A DNA stretch of 64,000 nt, from assembly GCF_949987535.1 (NCBI RefSeq), contig NC_080067.1, positions 52,450,910-52,514,909 of the forward strand, given 5' to 3'. The translations under genes were made by a program, and so were the position numbers. The DNA is from Balaenoptera acutorostrata. Its lineage: Eukaryota > Chordata > Mammalia > Artiodactyla > Balaenopteridae. Below are positions 47,230-59,138 of this stretch, one piece after another. Position 1 is the stretch's first letter; each line of letters starts with the position of its first letter. The notes beneath the pieces are model-generated. The model was not told the origin of the DNA, made no database searches, and worked only from the letters and a program-made list of their open reading frames with translations.

Positions 47230-48470
47230 TAAATATTGCAACATATATATATATACTCATTATGTATTTATGTATATTGATTTCCTTTAAACCAATTATC
47301 TCCAGTTTTTTTAATTCTATACCCTATCAATAAATAAATTTTAAGCACACACATTTTAAATGATTTATTTTATTTTATTTTATTAGTTAATTTAGTATTT
47401 AATTAATAATTTTTATGTAGAAATTATATACATAAAACACTAAATAAATATATAATATATATTTTAAAATATAAAATTAGAGATTTTTAAATGATGGGAT
47501 AAAAATTTAACATGAATAAGGGCTCTAAGGTTTTCCCACGCTCCAGGGACTCATCTGGTCCACTCTCAAGACTATAAGCCTGAGTGTGCTTGGAGCGTGC
47601 TGCTTTAAATATCTGAACCTATCAAAAGGAAAAGGGACAGTTGGAAGTACCTTGTACAATTTTAAGCCACATTCACTGAATTCTTCATTTTAAACATTCT
47701 GTCATTTATTAGTGATTTTCACACAACAGAAATTTAGGGAGGTCCTAAGCCTTATGTTATTCATTAAATACTTAGAAAGTAAACAATAATGATAAAGCTT
47801 ATTTTTGATCAGAGAATTTCACGAGTGTGATTTTAAAACTGCCTTCCCTACATGCTAATAAGAAAGAACACAATTCAATTTAATTGCTTTCAAAATTTAG
47901 AGAAAGGTCAACACCCAGATCAACTTATGACCTTATATTTGTCCTTATTTATAAAGATCAACTTAGTTGCAGAACTAAGGTTTTCCCAAGATGGTTTATT
48001 GATTAACTAGGGATCCTAGCATGAAATAAATAAAATATTTTCTGGATCATTCTGCCAAGAGTGAATGCTGCTTGTAAAATTATATAACAAAGATTCTAAC
48101 AAGACCAAGACACAGGTCCTTTCCTCAAGAATCTTATGAATGATTGAAGACAGCACACACATAAGACCTTAATTTCAATGAAATGTGTTATGAATATCTA
48201 TTATATGAATAAGTGGAAGAGATTTAATTTTAAATTATGGAAAGCTATCTGAGATGGATATTGAAGAAGAGTAGACTTTTCACAGGTAGCAGGTAATAGC
48301 AGACTCTTCCAGACAGGTGACACAACAGGAAAAGGGGCACAAAGACCAGAAATTGTATGTGAGTTAGGAATGGGCTGGCTGCAAAAGTCAGAGAAGCATA
48401 TTGACAATGGCTTAAAGAGTAATATTAATAAAAATAGCTATAATTTTTGAACATCTACTATATATCAAGC
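47230..48470. other. AT-rich intergenic stretch
   Basis: It contains a strongly AT-rich run at 47370-47490 with TTTTATTTTA and ATATAT tracts. No gene is seen. Confidence 0.5.
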
Positions 48471-48474
48471 ATAG

Positions 48475-48645
48475 GACAGATACTATGTATCCATTATTTA
48501 AATCCTCAAAAAACTATGAGGTTCTAGTTATTCTTATTTCCTAGGCAGGAATATCTGAGGCTCAGAGAGGTTAAGTAATTCGCTCAAGGTCGGTGACACA
48601 AAAGGTATGTCACACAACTATCACATGACAAAGCCAAGGTTCAAA
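48475..48645 (-). mobile_element. MIR SINE
   Basis: Inverted MIR text is seen, 'atctgaggctcagagaggtt' then 'aagtaattcgctcaaggtcg', with a degenerate continuation. Confidence 0.75.
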
Positions 48646-48769
48646 CCCTGAACACCTTTCAACACTCTTGCTGCCTCTTCTAATAATTTGGTTCTAATTT
48701 TAAAATTCAAGATGGTATTTTTGTGTTTCCAGGGACACCTTCATCTTCCAGATTCCATCACAAATCCTA

Positions 48770-49040
48770 GCATTTAATCATAATCAAGGATTCACTATTC
48801 CTTGAACATACCTTAAACTTTCCTTCTTCAAGTTTTTGCTTCTTTCTGCAATACTTTTCCCTTGAAGCCACGCCTGAGAACATATTTTCTCCCTTCAGTG
48901 CTCGCTTTGGATTGTATTTCCTCCAAAAATCTTCCCTCATCTTTTCAATCAGAACTGTTTCCTCTGCAGTTCCAAAGTACTTTTTAAAAAATATTGGTCT
49001 TATGGTATGTTTTCTCATTAATGCCTCAACTTGATTAAAA
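48770..49040 (+). mobile_element. L2-like LINE fragment
   Basis: Text such as 'ttccttgaacataccttaaa' and 'gcaatacttttcccttgaag' and the later 'aaaaatcttccctcat' follows the L2 3' layout seen at 3.7 kb. The 92-codon minus-strand frame across it is therefore not a gene. Confidence 0.5.
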
Positions 49041-49149
49041 AACAATTTTTAGACATTGCCTGCTTCCAGAAAAACAGGGGCTTTAATCATGAAGCAAATA
49101 GGAAAGTGGGATACATCTCATTTTAGATGTTTACACATGTAACCTGCTG

Positions 49150-49372
49150 CCTCTCTAACTCAGGCTGGGAAAATGTTTTCAGTAAAGGCCCAGAGAATAA
49201 ACATTGTAGGTTTTCTTGGCCATATGGTCTCTGTCCTAACCACTCAACTCTGCCATTTTTAGTGCAAAAGCAGCCATAAACCACATGTAAATGAATGGTG
49301 TGACTGTGTCCCAATAAAACTTTTGTTTATGAAAGTATGTGGCAGGCTCTAGTTTGCTGACCCCTGCTCTAA
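49150..49372 (+). mobile_element. MER20-like hAT-Charlie fossil
   Basis: It runs from 'ggctgggaaaatgttttcag' through 'tatggtctctgtcctaacca' and 'aaaagcagccataaacca' to 'gtttgctgacccctgctcta'. It is the best-kept element of this kind in the window. Confidence 0.65.
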
Positions 49373-49379
49373 ATTTTAA

Positions 49380-52300
49380 GGTCATGCGGTTGATTGCTTT
49401 ACTCGTTATCAGTATTCACTGTCCTCTCTGGAAGAAGTGTATACTTCCTCTACTCCTTGAAGTCAGATATGTCAAGCAACTTGATTTGGCTAGTGAAATA
49501 TAAGTGAGTCTGACATATGTCACTTATAGGCAGAAACTTTGAGAACCAGTTTGTGCTTTGTCACACTTTCTTTCCTTGGGCCACACCAGCAGGCAAATTT
49601 CCATTTAAAGTCTGCTCCATCAGTCTAGGTCCTGGGGTGAATATGATGTGGGGCAGAGCTACAGTCATCTTACAAAGGACGTATAGCAAGAGAGAGTACA
49701 CTGATGTCATCAACCTAGAGGATTCCATTTGATGCTGTACCGTAGCCTAGCCTTTCCCAGCTAATATAGCTCCTTAAATTTAGGGACTGCAATTTAACTT
49801 ATTCAATGGTGTGTTTTCCCCCCCAAATAGCAGAGTAGGCATGCAAAATGTTGAATAAATGGATAAATGCCTATCATGGGAAACCATGAATGGGGTAGTA
49901 GAATTACTAGGTAGGACACAATTATAATACTTTAGGTGAAATGTATTAAAATTTTTTAATTAGAGCAATAGTATTAGAAATAGACACAAGTTATGAGAGC
50001 ATGAAAAACTGGGGAGTTATGACAGCCAACAAAGTGTTTTATTGTTTGAACTAGTTTGAATTGAGTTATTACCTGCAGGCAAAAACATTCTAACTGCAAG
50101 GAAAATCATGGGTTTCATAAGAGGCGCTGGGTGGATAGCTGTGAAGAATAATGGCTAAATGCACTGCAAGCAAGGGTCTCAAGATATATATCACACTATT
50201 TCTAAGAGATAGCTTGTGTTGAGTTGCAATCTGATTTCCTGATCTTAAGAGGTACAGATTCTATGGGAAGTGTGGCCAGAGGGGGTTGACTTAAGTTGGT
50301 GATGCTTACCTACGCCAGAGGGAACCGATTGGACCGAGGCCAATGGACTGAATAAAAATGAAACCCAAAATTGAGTCTACCTATTCATTGTGGTGCCAGC
50401 AGCTCTAATAGCTATCAACGATGACAGGTCCAATAGTGGTACTGCTATTATTTCAAATAAATCTGTTCACTTGACCTGTGTAAAATACTTCCTTGCGTCT
50501 TCTATAATCCCCAGAGATATGAGCCACTCACTCCCACAGCCTAAACACACTAACAGACATACTTTGTTAGGAAATATGCAGGTTTGTTGTTTTTTTTTAA
50601 GCAGCAGTAGAGCTATGTTTGTGGGAATTTTGTGCATAGGTGCCAAAGATGGGTAACTTCTGGCCATATTCTATTTAACTCAATAGAACCATACCAAGCT
50701 CCCAGTCTGAAAAATGTTAGGTATATCCATCCTTCTGAAATATTCAGTTCCTCTTCAATACACGGGGCCATTGGCATAAAAAGATTTCCTAATGCCACTT
50801 AATATTTCACATCTAAGTTTGTGTCCCAATTTCATTCTTACCCTGAATGGCGCATGTGTGTTGGTTCATGATTATCTGAATGGCTTAGTTCAAAACAGTG
50901 GCAGGAGTTAATTGTGTAGATCCTACACCTACAACTTTCTGAGACAGGGCACAGTGCAAATAACTACTTTGTTAGAAAATAATTTCAGGGAGAGAAGCTC
51001 ATTCAGTGTATGAAGAAACCTTACATATCAACTAGTCCAGCTCCTCACCAATATCCAATGAATGCTTGGATCAACTCTATGTTAACCAGTAAAAGATTTT
51101 CCAGTTCACATTTGAACAAATTGAGGCATTAGAAATATTTGAGAAAACTATTTTTGATCCATTCTAATCTTTAGGCAGTTCTTCCTTGTATTGAACTGCT
51201 ATCTGCCTTCTGCAGTTCCCAACTAATTGTTCAAATCTTTCAAATAAGTATAGTTAATTCCATCTTGTAGGGAATTTTTCTCAGCTTCCAGGTTCTTAAA
51301 AGTACCCTGATATTTTCTCTTACATTACAAGGGAAATGTAAATGGTTAAATGCAGATTCTGTGGGGTGAGGATTGTGAAAGAAGGGTAGAAAAGCTAACT
51401 AGAAAGCCCAAAGTAAGAAAAGAATTTTATCTTCTTCAAGTTCTATATACATCTAAAGAGGAAGATTCCTAAAATGAATTCCCTGTATCAAATTGTAAGA
51501 ATTGTTAGCAAGCTTATTTTTCAATTCCTTTAGAAGTCATCTGCTTCCAGTTATTATTTCTTTCCAGAACAATTATAACTAATTGCTTGTCATTATATTC
51601 CCAAGCTGCGTTAATAGATGCCTATCTTTTTAAAGGCTAAATGCAGTCATGAAACAAAATTTCTAATTAGTTTTAGAGCTCTGGAGAGATGCATCAGTAT
51701 TTGAATTGTGCAGGTGTATATTTGCTTATCTGCTTCTTTTCTCTTCAAAAAAGTATTCTATGAGATCTGTTCAGAATTTCTAAAAGGTTACTCCAAAACT
51801 TATTACAATACTCTACAAATGTCATAGTAAAATCTAGTATTGCTAAATTTAAAAAATTTTTTCTCCAAACTCTCAGTGTCCTTGAGCTATAATTATTTTA
51901 AGGTACTTTTCATTCTCTAGCTTATAGTCTAATTATTTTTGACAATGTCTAAAATGCAAGTTTCTCCAAGAGCAGGATTCATCTTCATTCTTCTTTATAC
52001 CCCTCAAAAACAAAACTTTGTTCTCAATGAGTATTAAGTGGACAAGTGTGAAATTCGAGTATATCCTCCTTGAGGTTAAATCTCTAGGGCTGGAAAAAAC
52101 TTGTATCTAAAGAAACAACATTATAGGGCTGAAAAAATATTTTATGAATACCAAAAATCTCACTGAGACAAGAATTCTTCAGTGGGAGAGAGGTTAGCCT
52201 TGAGATTGCTCCAGCTTCTTTTCTGCCCATTTCCTCACTCCTTCCCCTGACCAAATCAGACCTCAAGCTAGAATTTCTGTTCTCCCTCTTTCTCCAGGCC

Positions 52301-52435
52301 AAGGAAAGAGGGCTGAACTACTTGGACACTGATTACTGACTCCACTGCATTTTTTATGGGTGGAGCTTTCAAGGGGGCTTTGATTTTCCTTTTCCTAATT
52401 TTCCTCCTTCTACACTTGGAAAGTGGTAAGGGCTC
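49380..52435. other. No gene recognised; apparently unique sequence
   Basis: Three kilobases show no repeat family that I recognise and no splice-supported coding exon. Confidence 0.4.
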
Positions 52436-52439
52436 CAGC

Positions 52440-52504
52440 TTTCTCTCCTCCCTTCCCTCCCCTCCCCCTTCTCTCTCTTTCTCTCTGTCTCTCTCTCTCT
52501 GTCT

Positions 52505-52542
<38 letters not shown>

Positions 52543-52545
52543 CTT
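52440..52545. repeat. CT-rich tract followed by (CA)n
   Basis: Polypyrimidine CTCCC/TCTC units pass into about 15 CA units. Overlapping frames on both strands rich in Ser/Leu or Arg/Glu arise from this tract. Confidence 0.92.
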
Positions 52546-52968
52546 TGCCTCTGTCACTGTCCTGCTCAGCAGGAGACTCTGCCCTGGTCTGGGAGGGGTG
52601 CCTGTCCGGTGGTCTAGGCCTACTCAGTGCTGGGCAAATACAGCAAATGCTCTTTTCTGCTTCTTGTCTCCACGCTTTCCTGGGCTGGCAGGCGTAGCTT
52701 TTTGTTTTGTAAAGATGGTCATTTCCTAATATTAAATCTGGGCTCAGTAGCATGCCACCCACTCACATATCTAACTGGGGTGAAAGTTCTACTCAATCCC
52801 AATGTAATTTACTAGACTTTGCCAATGGCTTTTGGGGCAGAGACTTAATTTATAATAAAGTGTTATTTTGTTTAACTAGTCATTGCTCTCTTCATTTATC
52901 ACCTTCCAGAAAATTGTCGGAGGTATTTTTCTGGGGAAGGATTCTGGCATTCCTGAGTCCCACGGCCA

Positions 52969-53346
52969 AAATACCATTTTTTTTTTAAAGATTTAATCTT
53001 ATTTATTTTTGACTGCGTTGGGTCTTCGTTGCTGTGCGCGGGCTTTCTCTGGTTGTGGCGAGCGGGGGCTACTCTTCGTTGTGGTGCGCGAGCTTCTCCT
53101 TGCTTTGGCTTCTCTTGTTGCAGAGCACGGGGTCTAGGTGCACAGGCTTCAGTAGTTGTGGTGCGTGAGCTCAGTAGTTGTGGCATGCTGGCTCTAGAGA
53201 GCAGGCTCAGTAGTTGTGGCGCACAGGCTTAGTTGCTCCTTGGCATATGGGATCTTCCCAGACCAGGGATGGAATCTGTGTCCCCTGCATTGGCAGGCAG
53301 ATTCTTATCCACTGTGCCACCAGGGGAGTCCCCAAAATACCATTTT
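52969..53346 (-). mobile_element. CHR-type SINE with target-site duplication
   Basis: T-rich tail near 52978, body, and inverted head ending at 53331. The flanks aaaataccatttt at about 52969 and 53334 are identical. It has an extra module and fewer CpGs than other copies, so it is probably older. Confidence 0.92.
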
Positions 53347-53964
53347 AATAGCATGCCAATCTTAACTCTACTCTCAATATTAGAGTATGTGTTTGCATAT
53401 ATACATACAAATATGCTGATAGATTTCGTATTAAACATTAAATTGAATTCTACCTAAGTAAAAATCTATAAACAATCAAAACAATATCTTGATTAAGTTC
53501 TATAGATCCCACTCTTACAGATTCTCAATCTACTGCCAATCTGGTCAGAGACAGTTAATGATATTCTCTCTGCCTATTGTATAACACAGAAAGCTAATAA
53601 CACACAAAGCTTTGTTGTGTAAATTAAGGATTAAAATAAGGAACCAATATGAATGTACATTTATCTCACACAGAGCTGTGAAATTCAAGCAAATAGCTGA
53701 ATATTGGTCTGTATTATTCAGGAGAATTATGGCTTCTCTCTTTAGCTTTTTAAAATAAAAATAAAGACAAAGCAATTGATCACTGGGTAAAAAGATCTAG
53801 GATGCCTTTCAAATGAATTTATATTAAGTATCCACAGGGTATATCACCATCATTTTTTAAGAAGTAAAACTCATTTTGATGAAAAACTGTGTTTTAAAAG
53901 GGTCATTTATTTTGCTTTTGCAAGCACACACCTGTTCAATGACTAGATATATTTCCCTTGCTTT
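53347..53964. other. Spacer left of the intact L1, nothing recognised
   Basis: AT-rich sequence with no recognised feature. It ends at the L1 target site (cttt|aaaaacc). Confidence 0.5.
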
Positions 53965-53979
53965 AAAAACCATTATCTG
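53965..53979 (+). repeat. Left target-site duplication of the L1
   Basis: The sequence aaaaaccattatctg is repeated at 60690-60704. It starts right after CTTT, so the nicked strand reads TTTT/AA-like, the preferred L1 endonuclease site. Confidence 0.93.
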
Positions 53980-54060
53980 GTACTGAGCTCTGACCGCCAC
54001 AGCAACAGTCAGCTCTACCCACCACCAGAGCCTCCCATCAAGCCTCTTAGATAGCCTCAA

Positions 54061-54074
54061 CCACCAGAGGGCAG
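54061..54074 (+). promoter_or_regulatory. CTCF-core-like motif in the L1 leader
   Basis: The sequence ccaccagagggcag fits the CTCF core CCASYAGRKGGCRS at every position. It lies about 75 bp upstream of ORF1. Whether other L1 copies share it cannot be seen here, because no other copy in the window reaches this part. Confidence 0.5.
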
Positions 54075-54147
54075 ACAACAGAAGCAAGAAAAACTACAAT
54101 CCTGCAGCCTGTGGACCAAAAACCACAGTTACAGAAAGACAGAGAAG

Positions 54148-55053
54148 ATGAAAAGGCAGAGGGCTATGTACCAGATGAAGGAACAAGAAAAAACCCCAGA
54201 AAAACAACTAAATGAAGTGGAGATAGGCAACCTTCCAGAAAAAGAATTCAGAATAATGATGGTGAAGATGATCCAGGACCTCGGAATAAGAATGGAGGCA
54301 AAGATTGAGAAGATGCAAGAAATGATTAACAAAGACCTAGAAGAATTAAAGAACAAACAAACAGAGATGACCAATACAATAACTGAAATGAAAACTACAC
54401 TAGAAGGAATCAATAGCAGAATAACTGAGGCAGAAGAACGGATAAGTGACCTGGAAGACAGAATGGTGGAATTCACTGCTGCGGAACAGACTAAAGAAAA
54501 AAGAATAAAAAGAAATGAAGACAGCCTAAGAGACCTCTGGGACAACATTAAACGCAACAACATTCGCATTATAGGGGTCCCAGAAGGAGAAGAGAGAGAG
54601 AAAGGACCAGAGAAAATATTTGAAGAGATTATAATCGAAAACTTCCCTAACATGGGAAAGGAAATAGCCACCCAAGTCCAGGAAGCGCAGAGAGTCCCAT
54701 ACAGAATAAACCCAAGGAGAAACACGCCGAGACACATAGTAATCAAAGTGGCAAAAATTAAAGACAAAGAAAAATTATTGAAAGCAGCAAGGGAAAAACG
54801 ACAAATAACATACAAGGGAACCCCCATAAGGTTAACAGCTGATTTCTCAGCAGAAACTCTGCAAGCCAGAAGGGAGTGGCATGAAATACTTAAAGTGATG
54901 AAAGGGAAGAACCTACAACCAAGATTACTCTACCCAGCAAGGATCTCATTTAGATTTGATGGAGAAATCAAAAGCTTTACAGACAAGCAAAAGCTAAGAG
55001 AATTCAGCACCACCAAACCAGCTCTACAACAAATGCTAAAGGAACTTCTCTAA
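54148..55053 (+). CDS. L1 ORF1 protein, intact
   Basis: A trimeric RNA-binding chaperone that coats L1 RNA in cytoplasmic particles and is needed for retrotransposition. The frame has 301 codons and is uninterrupted. Residues about 40-130 form a heptad-rich coiled coil. An RRM-like domain starts about 135, with [13 protein letters not shown] at 137-149. The C-terminal domain includes [19 protein letters not shown] (193-211) and [16 protein letters not shown] (229-244), conserved in mammalian ORF1. It is shorter than the human protein mainly at the N-terminus. ORF2 follows 58 bp downstream in the same orientation, presumably translated by reinitiation. The ATG at 54148 is chosen as the first in frame; another Met is codon 7. 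Confidence 0.93.
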   Translation: MKRQRAMYQMKEQEKTPEKQLNEVEIGNLPEKEFRIMMVKMIQDLGIRMEAKIEKMQEMINKDLEELKNKQTEMTNTITEMKTTLEGINSRITEAEERISDLEDRMVEFTAAEQTKEKRIKRNEDSLRDLWDNIKRNNIRIIGVPEGEEREKGPEKIFEEIIIENFPNMGKEIATQVQEAQRVPYRINPRRNTPRHIVIKVAKIKDKEKLLKAAREKRQITYKGTPIRLTADFSAETLQARREWHEILKVMKGKNLQPRLLYPARISFRFDGEIKSFTDKQKLREFSTTKPALQQMLKELL

Positions 55054-55111
55054 GTGGGAAACACAAGAGAAGAAAAGGACCTACAAAAACAAACCCAAAA
55101 CAATTAAGAAA

Positions 55112-58100
55112 ATGGTCATAGGAACATACATATCGATAATTACCTTAAACGTGAATGGATTAAATGCCCCAACCAAAAGACATAGACTGGCTGAATGGAT
55201 ACAAAAACAAGACCCATATATATGCTGTCTACAAGAGACCCACTTCAGACCTAGGGACACATACAGACTGAAAGTGAGGGGATGGAAAAAGATATTCCAT
55301 GCAAATGGAAATCAAAAGAAAGCTGGAGTAGCTATACTCATATCAGATAAAATAGACTTTAAAATAAAGAATGTTACAAGAGACAAGGAAGGACACTACA
55401 TAATGATCCAGGGATCAATCCAAGAAGAAGATATAACAATTATAAATATATATGCACCCAACATAGGAGCACCTCAATACATAAGGCAACTGCTAACAGC
55501 TATAAAAGAGGAAATCGACAGTAACACAATAATAGTGGGGGACTTTAACACCTCACTTACACCAATGGACAGATCATCCAAAATGAAAATAAATAAGGAA
55601 ACAGAAGCTTTAAATGACACAATAGACCAGATAGATTTAATTGATATATATAGGACATTCCATCCAAAAACGGCAGATTACACGTTCTTCTCAAGTGCAC
55701 ACGGAACATTCTCCAGGATAGATCACATCTTGGGTCACAAATCAAGCCTCAGTAAATTTAAGAAAATTGAAATCATATCAAGCATCTTTTCTGACCACAA
55801 CGCTATGAGATTAGAAATGAATCACAGGGAAAAAAACGTAAAAAAGACAAACACATGGAGGCTAAACAATACGTTACTCAATAACCAAGAGATCACTGAA
55901 GGAATCAAACAGGAAATAAAAAAATACCTAGAGACAAATGACAATGAAAACACGACGACCCAAAACCTATGGGATGCAGCAAAAGCGGTTCTAAGAGGGA
56001 AGTTTATAGCTATACAAGCCTACCTAAAGAAACAAGAAAAATCTCAAGTAAACAATCTAACTTTACACCTAAAGAAACTAGAGAAAGAAGAACAAACAAA
56101 ACCCAAAGTTAGCAGAAGGAAAGAAATCACAAAGATCAGAGCAGAAATAAATGAAATAGAAACAAAGAAAACAATAGCAAAGATCAATAAAACTAAAAGT
56201 TGGTTCTTTGAGAAGATAAACAAAATTGATAAGCCATTAGCCAGACTCATCAAGAAAAAGAGGGAGAGGACTCAAATCAATAAAATCAGAAATGAAAAAG
56301 GAGAAGTTACAACAGACACCGCAGAAATACAAAACATCCTAAGAGACTACTACAAGCAACTTTATGCCAATAAAATGGACAACCTGGAAGAAATGGACAA
56401 ATTCTTAGAAAGGTATAACCTTCCAAGACTGAATCAGGAAGAAACAGAAAATATCAACAGACCAATCACAAGTAATGAAATTGAAACTGTGATTAAAAAT
56501 CTTCCAACAAACAAAAGTCCAGGACCAGATGGCTTCACAGGTGAATTCTATCAAACATTTAGAGAAGAGCTAACACCCATCCTTCTCAAACTCTTCCAAA
56601 AAATTGCAGAGGAAGGAACTCTCCCAAACTCATTCTATGAGGCCACCATCACCCTGATACCAAAACCAGACAAAGACACTACAAAAAAAGAAAATTACAG
56701 ACCAATATCACTGATGAATATAGATGCAAAAATCCTCAACAAAATACTAGCAAACAGAATCCAACAACACATTAAAAGGATCATACACCACGATCAAGTG
56801 GGATTTATCCCAGGGATGCAAGGATTCTTCAATATACGCAAATCAATCAATGTGATACACCATATTAACAAATTGAAGAATAAAAACCATATGATCATCT
56901 CAATAGACGCAGAAAAAGCTTTTGACAAAATTCAACACCCATTTATGATAAAAACTCTCCAGAAAGTGGGCATAGAGGGAACCTACCTCAACATAATAAA
57001 GGCCATATATGACAAACCCACAGCAAACATCATTCTCAATGGTGAAAAACTGAAAGCATTTCCTCTAAGATCAGGAACGAGACAAGGATGTCCACTCTCA
57101 CCACTATTATTCAACATAGTTCTGGAAGTCCTAGCCACGGCAATCAGAGAAGAAAAAGAAATAAAAGGAATACAAATTGGAAAAGAAGAAGTAAAACTGT
57201 CACTGTTTGCGGATGACATGATACTATACATAGAGAATCCTAAAACTGCCACCAGAAAACTGCTAGAGCTAATTAATGAATATGGTAAAGTTGCAGGTTA
57301 CAAAATTAATGCACAGAAATCTCTTGCATTCCTATACACTAATGATGAAAAATCTGAAAGAGAAATTATGGAAACACTCCCATTTACCATTGCAACAAAA
57401 AGAATAAAATACCTAGGAATAAACCTACCTAGGGAGACAAAAGACCTGTATGCAGAAAACTATAAGACACTGATGAAAGAAATTAAAGATGATACCAACA
57501 GATGGAGAGATATACCATGTTCTTGGATTGGAAGAATCAACATTGTGAAAATGAGTATACTACCCAAAGCAATCTACAGATTCAATGCAATCCCTATCAA
57601 ATTACCAAGGGCATTTTTTACGGAGCTAGAACAAATCATCTTAAAATTTGTATGGAGACACAAAAGACCCCGAATAGCCAAAGCAGTCTTGAGGCAAAAA
57701 AATGGAGCTGGAGGAATCAGACTCCCTGACTTCAGACTATACTACAAAGCTACAGTAATCAAGACAATATGGTACTGGCACAAAAACAGAAACATAGATC
57801 AATGGAACAAGATAGAAAGCCCAGAGATTAACCCACGCACCTATGGTCAACTAATCTATGACAAAGGAGGCAAAGATATACAATGGAGAAAAGACAGTCT
57901 CTTCAATAAGTGGTGCTGGGAAAACTGGACAGCCACATGTAAAAGAATGAAATTAGAATACTCCCTAACACCATACACAAAAATAAACTCAAAATGGATT
58001 AGAGACCTAAATATAAGACTGGACACTATAAAACTCTTAGAGGAAAACATAGGAAGAACACTCTTTGACATAAATCACAGCAAGATCTTTTTCGATCCAC

Positions 58101-58930
58101 CTCCTAGAGTAATGGAAATAAAAACAAAAATAAACAAGTGGGACCTAATGAAACTTCAAAGCTTTTGCACAGCAAAGGAAACCATAAACAAGACGAAAAG
58201 ACAACCCTCAGAATGGGAGAAAATATTTGCAAATGAATCAACGGACAAAGGATTAGTCTCCAAAATATATAAACAGCTCATTCAGCTCAATATCAAAGAA
58301 ACAAACACCCCAATCCAAAAATGGGCAGAAGACCTAAATAGACATTTCTCCAAAGAAGACATACAGACGGCCACGAAGCACATGAAAAGATGCTCAACAT
58401 CACTAATTATTAGAGAAATGCAAATCAAAACTACAATGAGGTATCACCTCACTCCTGTTAGAATGGGCATCATCAGAAAATCTACAAACAACAAATGCTG
58501 GAGAGGGTGTGGAGAAAAGGGAACCCTCTTGCACTGTTGGTGGGAATGTAAATTGATACAGCCACTATGGAGAACAATATGGAGGTTCCTTAAAAAACTA
58601 AAAATAGAATTACCATATGACCCAGCAATCCCACTACTGGGCATATACCCAGAGAAAACCGTAATTCAAAAAGACACGTGCACCCGAATGTTCATTGCAG
58701 CACTATTTACAATAGCCAGGTCATGGAAGCAACCTAAATGCCCATCAACAGACGAATGGATAAAGAAGTTGTGGTACATATATACGATGGAATATTATTC
58801 AGCCATAAAAAGGAACGAAATTGAGTCATTTGTTGAGAAGTGGATGGATCTAGAGACTGTCATACAGAGTGAAGTAAGTCAGAAAGAGAAAAACAAATAT
58901 CGTATGTTAATGCATGTATGTGGAACGTAG
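55112..58930 (+). CDS. L1 ORF2 endonuclease/reverse transcriptase, intact
   Basis: The enzyme nicks target DNA and reverse-transcribes L1 RNA there. The frame has 1272 codons without a break, close to the family's usual 1275. The N-terminal AP-like endonuclease has all key residues: Asn in LNVNGLN (13-18), Glu42 in QETHF, Asp144 in VGDFNT and His229 in SDHNAM. The reverse transcriptase carries [12 protein letters not shown] near 470, [13 protein letters not shown] near 600 and the catalytic FADD at 699-702. The C-terminal CCHC-type cluster is C1129-x3-C1133-x7-H1141-x4-C1146. No inactivating change is visible, so competence is plausible, but point mutations outside these motifs cannot be judged. 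Confidence 0.95.
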   Translation: MVIGTYISIITLNVNGLNAPTKRHRLAEWIQKQDPYICCLQETHFRPRDTYRLKVRGWKKIFHANGNQKKAGVAILISDKIDFKIKNVTRDKEGHYIMIQGSIQEEDITIINIYAPNIGAPQYIRQLLTAIKEEIDSNTIIVGDFNTSLTPMDRSSKMKINKETEALNDTIDQIDLIDIYRTFHPKTADYTFFSSAHGTFSRIDHILGHKSSLSKFKKIEIISSIFSDHNAMRLEMNHREKNVKKTNTWRLNNTLLNNQEITEGIKQEIKKYLETNDNENTTTQNLWDAAKAVLRGKFIAIQAYLKKQEKSQVNNLTLHLKKLEKEEQTKPKVSRRKEITKIRAEINEIETKKTIAKINKTKSWFFEKINKIDKPLARLIKKKRERTQINKIRNEKGEVTTDTAEIQNILRDYYKQLYANKMDNLEEMDKFLERYNLPRLNQEETENINRPITSNEIETVIKNLPTNKSPGPDGFTGEFYQTFREELTPILLKLFQKIAEEGTLPNSFYEATITLIPKPDKDTTKKENYRPISLMNIDAKILNKILANRIQQHIKRIIHHDQVGFIPGMQGFFNIRKSINVIHHINKLKNKNHMIISIDAEKAFDKIQHPFMIKTLQKVGIEGTYLNIIKAIYDKPTANIILNGEKLKAFPLRSGTRQGCPLSPLLFNIVLEVLATAIREEKEIKGIQIGKEEVKLSLFADDMILYIENPKTATRKLLELINEYGKVAGYKINAQKSLAFLYTNDEKSEREIMETLPFTIATKRIKYLGINLPRETKDLYAENYKTLMKEIKDDTNRWRDIPCSWIGRINIVKMSILPKAIYRFNAIPIKLPRAFFTELEQIILKFVWRHKRPRIAKAVLRQKNGAGGIRLPDFRLYYKATVIKTIWYWHKNRNIDQWNKIESPEINPRTYGQLIYDKGGKDIQWRKDSLFNKWCWENWTATCKRMKLEYSLTPYTKINSKWIRDLNIRLDTIKLLEENIGRTLFDINHSKIFFDPPPRVMEIKTKINKWDLMKLQSFCTAKETINKTKRQPSEWEKIFANESTDKGLVSKIYKQLIQLNIKETNTPIQKWAEDLNRHFSKEDIQTATKHMKRCSTSLIIREMQIKTTMRYHLTPVRMGIIRKSTNNKCWRGCGEKGTLLHCWWECKLIQPLWRTIWRFLKKLKIELPYDPAIPLLGIYPEKTVIQKDTCTRMFIAALFTIARSWKQPKCPSTDEWIKKLWYIYTMEYYSAIKRNEIESFVEKWMDLETVIQSEVSQKEKNKYRMLMHVCGT

Positions 58931-59138
58931 AAAAATGGTACAGATGAGCCAGTTTGCAGGGCAGAAGTTGAGACACAGATGTAGAGAATGGACATATGGA
59001 CACCAAGGGGGGAAAACTGCGATGAGGTGGGGATGGTGATGTGCTGAATTGGGCGATTGGGATTGACATGTATACACTGATGTGTATAAAACTGATGCCT
59101 AATAAGAACCTGCAGTATAAAAAAACAAACAAAACAAC
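58931..59138 (+). other. L1 3' UTR
   Basis: About 200 bp after the ORF2 stop ends 'aataagaacctgcagtataa' followed by an A/C-rich stretch. The minus-strand L1 in intron 1 ends at the same sequence, next to its own tail, which fixes the L1 boundary here. Confidence 0.85.

Noticed and set aside
48767..49045. 92-codon minus-strand frame rich in Lys and Glu
   Set aside because: The plus strand matches an L2-type 3' fragment, so the frame is the antisense of a repeat.
52268..52762. 164-codon minus-strand frame and 113-codon plus-strand frame
   Set aside because: They run through the CT/CA tract. The composition is biased, there are no splice or promoter signals, and the two frames oppose each other.
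54129..54827. 232-codon minus-strand frame
   Set aside because: It is the exact antisense shadow of L1 ORF1, whose codon pattern and domains explain the sequence.
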